Source of the DNA: Acidimicrobiia bacterium
GTDB taxonomy: Bacteria > Actinomycetota > Acidimicrobiia > Spongiisociales > UBA5794
DNA: 5,752 nt
NCBI GenBank assembly: GCA_013001485.1
Contig: JABDMN010000377.1
Location: 1 to 5,752, forward strand
Reading direction: 5' to 3'
The notes under the pieces are model-generated. The model did not search any database. It saw nothing but the letters and a program-made list of their open reading frames with translations, and was not told where the DNA came from. Below, piece after piece: positions 1 through 5,299 of the stretch (positions are counted from its first letter, which is position 1; every line of letters begins with the position of its first letter). Made by a program: the position numbers and the translations under genes.

Positions 1-309
1 GTAGTGGTCTCCGACTCGTACCGCGGTGTCGCCAAAGGTCGACAACGTCAGGTTCTCGCCGAACTGGCCTGGTGGAAGCTCGTGCATCAGCTCGCCGGCC
101 CACCAGCCGTAATCCTCGGCCGAATAGACGTAGACGGCCTGATCGGGACCGCCGTGGTGGCGGGTGTCGACGATGGTGTCGCCAGTCAGGCCCGCCGCGG
201 TGACGACGGTCTCAGTCACGGGGGTCTTGAAGATGCCCGTCTGGTCGGTTCGGGAGCCGATCTTCACCGGAGCCGGTGCTGGAGCGATCTGGACGGAGAC
301 GAGTTCCAT
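1..309 (-). CDS. MOSC-domain protein, YiiM type (3' end outside window)
   Basis: The minus strand read from the ATG at 309-307 gives 103 residues, open to the window edge, so the C-terminal part is missing. Residues 43-44 (GD), 48-55 (DTRHHGGP), 56-60 (DQAVY), 66-70 (DYGWW) and 82-88 (QFGENLT) match the signature order of MOSC proteins of the YiiM group: a GD...D..HGGPD segment followed by FGENLT. MOSC proteins bind or handle the molybdenum cofactor. YiiM-type members are known in enterobacteria for molybdenum-dependent reduction of N-hydroxylated base analogues; the exact substrate here is inferred. The missing part should hold the conserved Cys that usually lies near residues 120-130 (from family knowledge, not seen). 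There is no Shine-Dalgarno before the ATG, but a TACGCT box sits six bases upstream, so the mRNA is probably leaderless. It lies on the same strand as the nirK operon, 91 bases downstream of it. Family assignment is firm; substrate is uncertain. Confidence 0.88.
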   Translation of the reverse strand, partial: MELVSVQIAPAPAPVKIGSRTDQTGIFKTPVTETVVTAAGLTGDTIVDTRHHGGPDQAVYVYSAEDYGWWAGELMHELPPGQFGENLTLSTFGDTAVRVGDHY

Positions 310-315
310 ATGGTC

Positions 316-343
316 AGCGTACCGGTGTCTGGTTACCGACCAA
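316..343 (-). promoter_or_regulatory. Predicted leaderless promoter of the MOSC gene
   Basis: On the minus strand a TACGCT box (316-321) fits the actinobacterial TAnnnT -10 pattern and ends six bases before the ATG, so transcription would begin at or next to the start codon. A weak -35 match (TTGGTC, 338-343) lies 16 bases upstream. The absence of a ribosome binding site before the gene agrees with a leaderless message. The -35 overlaps the palindrome at 340-353. The sites were picked by eye. Confidence 0.4.
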
Positions 344-353
344 CTCGAGTTGG
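340..353. repeat. Perfect 14-base palindrome between nirK and the MOSC gene
   Basis: CCAACTCGAGTTGG is identical on both strands. It lies in the 91-base gap between the nirK stop and the MOSC start and overlaps the predicted -35 region of the MOSC gene, so an operator is possible. As RNA it would make only a five-pair stem with a four-base loop and no following U-run on either strand, so it is a poor intrinsic terminator. The rest of the 310-400 gap shows only a short direct repeat (TACGAAG/TACGAAC, about 365-378). Confidence 0.45.
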
Positions 354-400
354 GGGCGCACTCATACGAAGTACGAACCAGCGCGAACAGAGAGAGTTCC

Positions 401-1570
401 TCACGACTCCGAGGTTGCCTCGAAGATCTCCGGGTTCGGGTCGCCGACCACGTCCACGTACCCGATCGCACCTTTGTAGAACGCTCGGGTGAGCGCATGG
501 TCGACGAGGACGATGCGCGACGGGACCTGGCCGATGAGGTCGACGACGACGCCGCCTCCAGCCGGAACCAGGGTGGTCTGGGAACCGCGTATCGGTGGCG
601 AGTAGGTGGCTCCCTCCTGCCACACGGCATCCCAATGCGATCCGATCGGGTGGAAGTTGGAATCGAGATCGATACCGGCGTTGACGAAATAGAAACGGGC
701 TCGGTCGCCCACGTCGATCTGGAGAGGGCTGTTGGTGAGGGCGCCCTTGAAGCCGTTGAAGACAACCATCGAGGGTTCTTCGTCCAGAAGGGCATCGCGA
801 TCGAGGTCGCTCAGACCCGGCTCGAGGGAGTCGGTGTAGTACTCGGACTGGACGACGTAGAACTCGTGATCAGCCGGCGGAAGTGGCTCTTCAGGATCGA
901 CCACGATCCCGCCGTACATGCCGTGAGAGATGTGCTCAGGGACGTCACCAAAGGCGCAGTGGTACATGAAGACACCCGGGTAGAGGAGCCGCGCCTCAAT
1001 GGTCCGGGTCTCGCCGGGTGCGACCACCGTGTCGGCTGCACCGCCTCCCTGGCCTGTCACCGCATGGAAGTCGACGTTGTGCGGATGTGTGTTCGAAGCA
1101 GGGTTGGTGACCGTGAACCGGAACACATCGCCGACGCGGGCACGGATAACCGGTCCCGGCGTGCCGATCACGGGCGTTGAGTCGCCGGCAATCTTGTAAC
1201 CCCAGGTCTCGAACTCCACGCCGTTGTTCGGGTCGATCAGAGCAACGTTCTCGACGACCTCGAAATGGACTTCGACGATTGCCTGGTCAGATCTGGTGAT
1301 TGCTGGTGGCATGGCGGGAGCGTTGGCGACATGGAGTTCGTCCGCCGGTGCCAGAGGCAACGAAGCCTTGGGCACCAGGAAAGGAGTGATGTTTTCCTCC
1401 CAGGCAATGCCCGCGGCAAGCGCCGATACGTTGTCTCCTGGCGCAGCAGCGGCCGTCGCGTCGCTCGAGCCGATATGGCCGAAGGCAACGAACGCCAGCG
1501 CCACGAGGATGCCCCCGAGGCCACCGATCAGCACCAGCTCCCAGCGACGGTTGGGCGTGGTGTGTTCCAT
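401..1570 (-). CDS. nirK: Copper-containing nitrite reductase, membrane-anchored
   Basis: A 389-residue two-cupredoxin-domain enzyme, predicted to reduce nitrite to nitric oxide outside the cytoplasmic membrane. Residues 11-31 form one hydrophobic helix after a short basic N-terminus, followed by an Ala-rich linker; there is no lipobox, so it is a signal anchor or a cleaved signal peptide. Domain 1 (about 98-228) carries PHNVDFH (163-169), YHC (203-205) and VPEHISHGM (210-218). By alignment with NirK, the type-1 copper ligands are H164, C205, H213 and M218, and the type-2 ligands are H169, H204 and H358. The catalytic Asp and His are D167 and H307 (the latter in HPIGSH). Domain 2 (about 235-375) has FNG.KGALT (271-279) and DHALTRAF (357-364). 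All ligands are present, so activity is likely. The Cys-to-His loop has seven intervening residues, one fewer than in the classical Alcaligenes enzyme. C205 is the only cysteine. The ATG has a strong Shine-Dalgarno, and the gene follows nsrR in one operon. A generic multicopper oxidase is the alternative, but the ligand set favours NirK. Confidence 0.9.
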   Translation of the reverse strand: MEHTTPNRRWELVLIGGLGGILVALAFVAFGHIGSSDATAAAAPGDNVSALAAGIAWEENITPFLVPKASLPLAPADELHVANAPAMPPAITRSDQAIVEVHFEVVENVALIDPNNGVEFETWGYKIAGDSTPVIGTPGPVIRARVGDVFRFTVTNPASNTHPHNVDFHAVTGQGGGAADTVVAPGETRTIEARLLYPGVFMYHCAFGDVPEHISHGMYGGIVVDPEEPLPPADHEFYVVQSEYYTDSLEPGLSDLDRDALLDEEPSMVVFNGFKGALTNSPLQIDVGDRARFYFVNAGIDLDSNFHPIGSHWDAVWQEGATYSPPIRGSQTTLVPAGGGVVVDLIGQVPSRIVLVDHALTRAFYKGAIGYVDVVGDPNPEIFEATSES

Positions 1571-1574
1571 GAAG

Positions 1575-1580
1575 CCTCCT
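1575..1580 (-). promoter_or_regulatory. Ribosome binding site of nirK, overlapping the nsrR stop
   Basis: The minus strand reads TGAGGAGGCTTCATG: a full AGGAGG lies four bases before the nirK ATG, and the first A of the box is the last base of the nsrR TGA. This fixes the nirK start and indicates co-transcription with possible translational coupling. Confidence 0.8.
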
Positions 1581-1969
1581 CAGTCGATGATGCGTGTGGT
1601 CTGGAGTTCAGCGGTGAGTGCATTGCGGGCGCGGGTCCATGCGTCATGGAGGGCGCAGCGCTCATTGGCGTCGCACGGTCCGCTGCGCAAGACACACCGG
1701 CTTTCGTCCGGCACGCCTTCGATGGCCGCCACGAGGTCAAAGACCGAGACGCTCGCGACGGATACGTCGGTCGCGTAGCCCCCAGAGGGGCCCCTCTCGG
1801 AGGTGACCCATTTCTGTCGAACGAGGGGAGCGACGACTCTGGCGAGGAAGTCCGGGGTGGTGTCGAGTTCGGCGGCGAGGTCGGCACGCTTGACCCTGGT
1901 CCCTGCGTCGTGGAGTGAGCGGAGGGCTCTCAGGGCGAGGTCGGTGCGGGAGGTGAGTTCTAGTCTCAT
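1580..1969 (-). CDS. nsrR: Rrf2-family transcriptional regulator, NsrR-like NO sensor
   Basis: A 129-residue Rrf2 protein, the usual length for the family. The N-terminal winged helix-turn-helix spans about residues 1-68, with the recognition region near 28-50 and the conserved wing RGPSGGY (59-65). A three-cysteine cluster follows at C92, C99 and C105 (C-x6-C-x5-C), the place where NsrR and IscR bind an iron-sulfur cluster. Residue D10 in TDLALR lines up with the Asp that completes the cluster in Streptomyces NsrR. NsrR represses its targets until nitric oxide attacks the cluster. Placement directly before nirK, the source of NO, supports NsrR over IscR; no isc or suf scaffold genes are visible, although a cysteine desulfurase-like gene diverges from it. 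The start is the ATG giving the family's usual MRL N-terminus; only a weak AAG precedes it. Family is certain; the NO-sensing role is strong inference. Confidence 0.87.
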   Translation of the reverse strand: MRLELTSRTDLALRALRSLHDAGTRVKRADLAAELDTTPDFLARVVAPLVRQKWVTSERGPSGGYATDVSVASVSVFDLVAAIEGVPDESRCVLRSGPCDANERCALHDAWTRARNALTAELQTTRIID

Positions 1970-1992
1970 TCTTGAGTTCTTGAGTCAAGAAT
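1968..1992. promoter_or_regulatory. Candidate NsrR operator: TTCTTGA/TCAAGAA repeat array
   Basis: The plus strand holds TTCTTGAG twice in tandem (1969-1976 and 1977-1984), followed by TCAAGAAT (1985-1992). The inner pair makes a perfect 15-base palindrome, TTCTTGAGTCAAGAA (1977-1991). The outer pair makes eight-base arms, ATTCTTGA/TCAAGAAT, with a nine-base spacer. The array abuts the nsrR start codon and covers its predicted -10 box, as expected of an autorepressor site. It is AT-richer than its surroundings. The binding protein is inferred from position; I do not recognise it as a published NsrR consensus. Confidence 0.6.
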
Positions 1993-2016
1993 ACAACAAA
2001 TAGGAACGGATGTCGA
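1988..2016 (-). promoter_or_regulatory. Predicted promoter of the nsrR-nirK operon
   Basis: On the minus strand, a -35 TCGACA (2011-2016) is separated by 17 bases from a -10 TATTCT (1988-1993). The expected start of transcription would leave a leader of only about 10-15 bases before the nsrR ATG. The -10 box lies inside the inverted-repeat array, so a bound regulator would block polymerase. Assigned by eye. Confidence 0.4.
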
Positions 2017-2034
2017 GGCGCCTGTCGAACTCGA

Positions 2035-2063
2035 CCGACACCAGCACCGGGATTGCGTACCAT
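2035..2063 (+). promoter_or_regulatory. Predicted promoter of the class-V PLP enzyme gene
   Basis: A -35 CCGACA (2035-2040), a 17-base spacer and a -10 TACCAT (2058-2063, fitting TAnnnT) end eight bases before the ATG at 2072. No Shine-Dalgarno precedes that ATG, so a leaderless message is likely. The -35 overlaps the right arm of a small inverted repeat, TGTCG(2023-2027)/CGACA(2036-2040), which could be an operator. The two divergent promoters share the 102-base gap between nsrR and this gene. Confidence 0.4.
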
Positions 2064-2071
2064 CGGCGCCT

Positions 2072-3763
2072 ATGAGCTCACTCATCGACACGATCCGCGA
2101 GTCCGTCATCGGAAGCCACGATGCGGTGCCTGGCCCGTTTGGGGAACGGCGCGTCACCTATGCCGACTACACCGCATCAGGCCGGGCGCTCTCGTTCATC
2201 GAGGACTACATCCGCGAGAACGTGCTTCCCCTCTACGCCAACACTCACACCGAGTCGTCGGGCACCGGTCTCCAAACCTCGCGGTTCCGTGAGGAGGCAC
2301 GCGAGATCATCCGGCGCTGCCTCGGCGCCAACGAGGATCACGCAGTCCTGTTCTGCGGCTCGGGTTCGACCGCCGCCATCAACAGGATGATCGCGGTCAT
2401 GGGTTTGTCGATCCCGTGCAACCTCGAGGATCAGTACCAGCTGTCTGATGCCATCCCCGCTGAGGAGAGGCCCGTTGTGTTCCTCGGACCTTATGAGCAT
2501 CACTCCAACGAGCTCCCGTGGCGAGAGTCGATTGCCGATGTGGTGACGATCCCCGAGGACGCCGACGGTCATATCGACCTGGACCACCTCGAAAAGGAGC
2601 TGGTCGCCTACGCCGATCGTCCTCTCAAGATCGGCTCTTTTTCGGCGGCTTCGAACGTCACGGGAATCATCAGCGATGTGCGTGCGATTTCGATCCTGCT
2701 GCATCGACACGGAGCCCTCTCGTTCTGGGACTTCGCCGCCGCGGCCCCGTACGTCTCCATCGACATGAGTCCCGATGACGAGGGTGTCGACGGTCACCTC
2801 GCGTACAAGGACGCCATCTTCATCTCGCCTCACAAACTCATCGGGGGTCCAGGAACCCCTGGTCTGCTCGTTGCTCGCAAGGAGTTGTTCACCAACCGGG
2901 TTCCGGCCGTCCCGGGTGGGGGCACGGTCGCCTATGTGAATCCAGAAGACCACCGCTATCTCGACGACATCGAGCATCGGGAAGAGGGCGGCACTCCCGC
3001 CATCGTGGAATCGATCCGGGCCGGCCTCGTGTTTCAACTCAAGGAGGCAGTCGGCATCGGCACCATCCGGGAGCGAGAGGAGAGCCTCATCTCCCGAGCG
3101 ATCGATTCGTGGGATGCCAACCCCAACATTGAGATCCTCGGCAACCACGACTCGGACCGGCTGTCGATCGTGTCGTTCGTCGTCCGCCACGACGGCCGGT
3201 ATCTCCATCACAACTTCGTGGTGGCCGTGCTCAATGACCTGTTCGGGATCCAGTCACGTGGTGGGTGCTCGTGCGCAGGGCCCTACGGGCACCGGCTCCT
3301 CGGCATCGACATCGAGCGGTCCCACGAATTCGAGAGAGAGATCGCACGCGGGTGTGAGGGCATCAAGCCCGGTTGGGTCCGCGTCAACTTCAACTACTTC
3401 ATCTCCGAAGCGGTCGTCGACTACATCCTCGAAGCCCTACACCTCGTCGCCAACGAGGGGTGGCGCCTGCTGCCGCACTACAGCTTCGAGCCGGAAACCG
3501 GTCTGTGGAAGCACCGCGAGCCGGCGGGGGAGCCGCCGCTCAGCTTGCACGATGTCTCCTATGACGGTGGCGATATGGCATTCCGGTCACGGCGACACAC
3601 GCACGGAGAAGAGGAGTTGGCGGGCTATCTCGACGAGGCCCGGCGAATCCTGTCGGATCTCGATGACGTGGTCCTGCCTCCGCCGCTCGGCTATCCCCTT
3701 GTGACCGAGGACTTCGAGCACCTCCGTTGGTTCCCGCTTCCCAACGAGATCTCAACCGACTGA
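2072..3763 (+). CDS. Class-V PLP-dependent enzyme, cysteine desulfurase-like, with C-terminal extension
   Basis: A 563-residue cytoplasmic fold-type I PLP enzyme. Visible motifs: YADYTASGRAL (30-40); the phosphate-binding GSGST (96-100); YEHHSNELPW (141-150), whose His would stack on the PLP ring; SNVTG (194-198); D220 in FWDFAAAAPY, contacting the pyridine nitrogen; and K255 in SPHKLIGGPGTPG, the aldimine lysine. RGGCSCAG (396-403) follows: C401 lies five residues after R396, the spacing of the catalytic Cys in SufS (R-T-G-H-H-C), and C399 is a second candidate. R437 in WVRVNF matches the Arg that holds the substrate carboxylate. In place of the DGAQ seen in SufS there is DFAA. The protein is about 100-150 residues longer than SufS; the extra C-terminal part (about 462-563) has no motif I recognise. 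Cysteine desulfurase, selenocysteine lyase or another beta/gamma-elimination are all possible; no sulfur acceptor gene is adjacent. The start is the ATG just after a predicted promoter. Family firm, reaction uncertain. Confidence 0.85.
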   Translation: MSSLIDTIRESVIGSHDAVPGPFGERRVTYADYTASGRALSFIEDYIRENVLPLYANTHTESSGTGLQTSRFREEAREIIRRCLGANEDHAVLFCGSGSTAAINRMIAVMGLSIPCNLEDQYQLSDAIPAEERPVVFLGPYEHHSNELPWRESIADVVTIPEDADGHIDLDHLEKELVAYADRPLKIGSFSAASNVTGIISDVRAISILLHRHGALSFWDFAAAAPYVSIDMSPDDEGVDGHLAYKDAIFISPHKLIGGPGTPGLLVARKELFTNRVPAVPGGGTVAYVNPEDHRYLDDIEHREEGGTPAIVESIRAGLVFQLKEAVGIGTIREREESLISRAIDSWDANPNIEILGNHDSDRLSIVSFVVRHDGRYLHHNFVVAVLNDLFGIQSRGGCSCAGPYGHRLLGIDIERSHEFEREIARGCEGIKPGWVRVNFNYFISEAVVDYILEALHLVANEGWRLLPHYSFEPETGLWKHREPAGEPPLSLHDVSYDGGDMAFRSRRHTHGEEELAGYLDEARRILSDLDDVVLPPPLGYPLVTEDFEHLRWFPLPNEISTD

Positions 3764-3961
3764 ACCCGGCTTCTGCATCGGTGGTTGAGGTGACTAGTCA
3801 CTTCGTGCGGTGTTGAACCAGCCTTGACCCTCACCGGATCTCGTCAACAATCCCATCAGGCGATTCCGGCCTCTTTTCCAGGGGGAGCGGCGCAGGGTCC
3901 GGTCCACTCGACCGGGCCCGTGTCGCGTCTTGAGGTTCTTGTCACACCCGTCCGCGACGAT
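3764..3961. other. Gap before dinB with a 12-base palindrome
   Basis: This 198-base stretch holds no gene I can support. Its clearest element is GTGACTAGTCAC (3790-3801), a perfect palindrome that extends, with one G-T pair, to GAGGTGA/TCACTTC arms (3787-3804). No T-run follows, so it is more likely a protein binding site than a terminator. No actinobacterial SOS box (GAACnnnnGTTC pattern) and no convincing TAnnnT promoter were seen. The dinB frame stays open back to a TTG at 3824, but the codons there lack the GC-rich third positions of the gene body. Confidence 0.45.
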
Positions 3962-5221
3962 GTGGCCGTGGACGAAGGCACGATCCTCCATGCAGACCTC
4001 GATGCCTTCTACGTTTCGGCGTCGTTGCTCCACCGTCCCGACTTGCGGGGGAAGCCGGTGGCGGTGGGGGGCGGCGTCGTCTTGTCGGCGTCGTATGAAG
4101 CGCGTGCCTACGGGGTGCGATCCGGCATGGCCGGGTCGACAGCGCGCCGTATGTGCCCCGGTCTCGAGTTTGTCGACGGTTCGTTCAGCGACTTCCTCGA
4201 CCTCAGCGACGCTACGTTCGAAGTCTGCCGTCGCTTCACGCCTTTGATCGAGCAGATCTCGATCGATGAGGCCTTCTGCGACGTCTCAGGCTCAGTCCAC
4301 CTGTTCGGGCCGCCCTCGGAGATCGCCCGCCGCATTCGAGTCGAGGTCCAGGCCGAAACGGGTCTTCCCATCTCGGTGGGAGTCGCCCGCACCAAGTTCC
4401 TTGCGAAGGTCGCCAGCCAGGTGGCAAAGCCGGACGGTCTTGTCGTCGTCGATCCCGACAGGGAGGTCGAGTTCTTGCATCCGCTGCCCGTCCGGATGAT
4501 CTGGGGTGTGGGACCAGTCACGGGTGACAAATTGGCGACCTACGCGGTCGAGACCATCGGCGACCTAGCCCGGCTTCCTGTGGATACGCTGCGATCCAAA
4601 TTCGGGAAGCACGGGGGAAGGCATCTTCACGACCTCTCCTGGAACCGGGATCCCCGACCTGTGGTCACGAAGCGACGGGCCGGTTCGGTGGGAGCTCAAT
4701 CGGCCTTCGGCCGAAGGTTGCCGTCGTCCGAGCGCCCGGTCGTCATCGCCAAGCTTGCCGACCGCATCGGGAGCCGGCTCCGCAAGAAGGGCCGGGCAGG
4801 GCGCACGATCACCGTTCGGATCCGGTTCGACGACATGACAGCCATCACCCGCAGCAGCACCGTCACCGTTGCGACGGCGTCGACCGTGGCGATCCGGCTC
4901 CACGCCTGGCGGCTCGTGCAGCTGGGTCTCGACTCGAGACCGGGTGAGAGGCCCAACCTCTTCGGGATCTCCGTCTCCAATCTCGAGCGGCGTGAGCACC
5001 TCCAGCTCGAGCTGAGTCTTCACACGGACGACGATCCGCTCCGCACCGGGAACGAGCTTGCCCAAGAACGAGAGGATCTCGACGGTGCGGTCGATGCGGT
5101 ACGCGAGAAGTTCGGACGAGACGCCCTGGGGCCGGCGTCGGTCGTGCTCCGCGAAGGCGGGGGAGTGCCCGACGAGTTCCGCGACCTCGCCGTGCCCGCC
5201 GCCGAGCGGTCCGCAACCTGA
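3962..5221 (+). CDS. dinB: Y-family DNA polymerase IV (DinB)
   Basis: A translesion DNA polymerase, 419 residues from the GTG chosen here. The palm carries ADLDAFY (11-17) with catalytic D12 and SIDEAF (100-105) with D102 and E103; Y17 is at the steric-gate position that excludes ribonucleotides. Other Y-family marks are SASYEARAYGVRSGM (42-56), VGVARTKFLAKVAS (139-152), KPDG (156-159) and the helix-hairpin region WGVGPVTGDKL (181-191). The little finger spans about 235-345. QLELSL (348-353) fits the Q-L-x-L-x-L pattern of the E. coli DinB clamp-binding motif, and a 66-residue tail with a VREKFGRDALGPAS segment follows, as in actinobacterial DinB. The start is unclear: the frame is open from TTG 3824 (465 residues), with GTGs at 3920, 3962 and 3968 and no good Shine-Dalgarno at any. 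Homologues begin a few residues before ILHADLD, favouring 3962 or 3968. It is 198 bases downstream of the PLP gene. Function is certain. Confidence 0.92.
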   Translation: MAVDEGTILHADLDAFYVSASLLHRPDLRGKPVAVGGGVVLSASYEARAYGVRSGMAGSTARRMCPGLEFVDGSFSDFLDLSDATFEVCRRFTPLIEQISIDEAFCDVSGSVHLFGPPSEIARRIRVEVQAETGLPISVGVARTKFLAKVASQVAKPDGLVVVDPDREVEFLHPLPVRMIWGVGPVTGDKLATYAVETIGDLARLPVDTLRSKFGKHGGRHLHDLSWNRDPRPVVTKRRAGSVGAQSAFGRRLPSSERPVVIAKLADRIGSRLRKKGRAGRTITVRIRFDDMTAITRSSTVTVATASTVAIRLHAWRLVQLGLDSRPGERPNLFGISVSNLERREHLQLELSLHTDDDPLRTGNELAQEREDLDGAVDAVREKFGRDALGPASVVLREGGGVPDEFRDLAVPAAERSAT

Positions 5222-5249
5222 GCTTGTCGCACCTCCCCCGAGGCCCGGC

Positions 5250-5270
5250 CCGGCCTTTCGCCGGTACGCT
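5250..5270 (+). promoter_or_regulatory. Small hairpin and predicted -10 box before the MBL-fold gene
   Basis: In the 78-base gap after dinB, CCGGC (5250-5254) and GCCGG (5260-5264) can pair around a CTTTC loop; with no T-run after it, terminator function is doubtful. TACGCT (5265-5270) fits the TAnnnT -10 pattern, though no -35 is evident. The 10-mer CCGGTACGCT here (5261-5270) is identical to the one before the MOSC gene. A transcript starting just after it would have a leader of about 20 bases carrying the Shine-Dalgarno at 5288-5292. Confidence 0.3.
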
Positions 5271-5299
5271 CGGGTGATCGCGATCCTGGAGGCGACACC

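Noticed and set aside
340..353. Palindrome as a terminator of the nirK operon
   Set aside because: Short stem and no U-tract on either strand; an operator is at least as likely.
164..1180. Long plus-strand open frame (338 codons) opposite nirK
   Set aside because: It is the antisense of a gene with all copper ligands conserved; its translation is low in hydrophobic order, rich in Arg/Asp/Val and shows no family motif. High GC makes such frames common.
1265..1918. Plus-strand open frame (217 codons) across nirK and nsrR
   Set aside because: Antisense of two recognised genes; composition typical of a shadow frame.
1580..1969. IscR as the identity of the Rrf2 regulator, because a desulfurase-like gene diverges from it
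   Set aside because: No isc or suf scaffold genes are visible, the operon partner is nirK, and Asp at residue 10 in TDLALR fits the NsrR cluster ligand; NsrR is preferred but IscR is not fully excluded.
2177..3211. Minus-strand open frame (344 codons) inside the PLP enzyme gene
   Set aside because: Mirror frame of a gene with complete PLP motifs; no recognisable domain.
5250..5264. Hairpin after dinB as an intrinsic terminator
   Set aside because: Only five pairs and no T-run follows; reported only as a possible structure.
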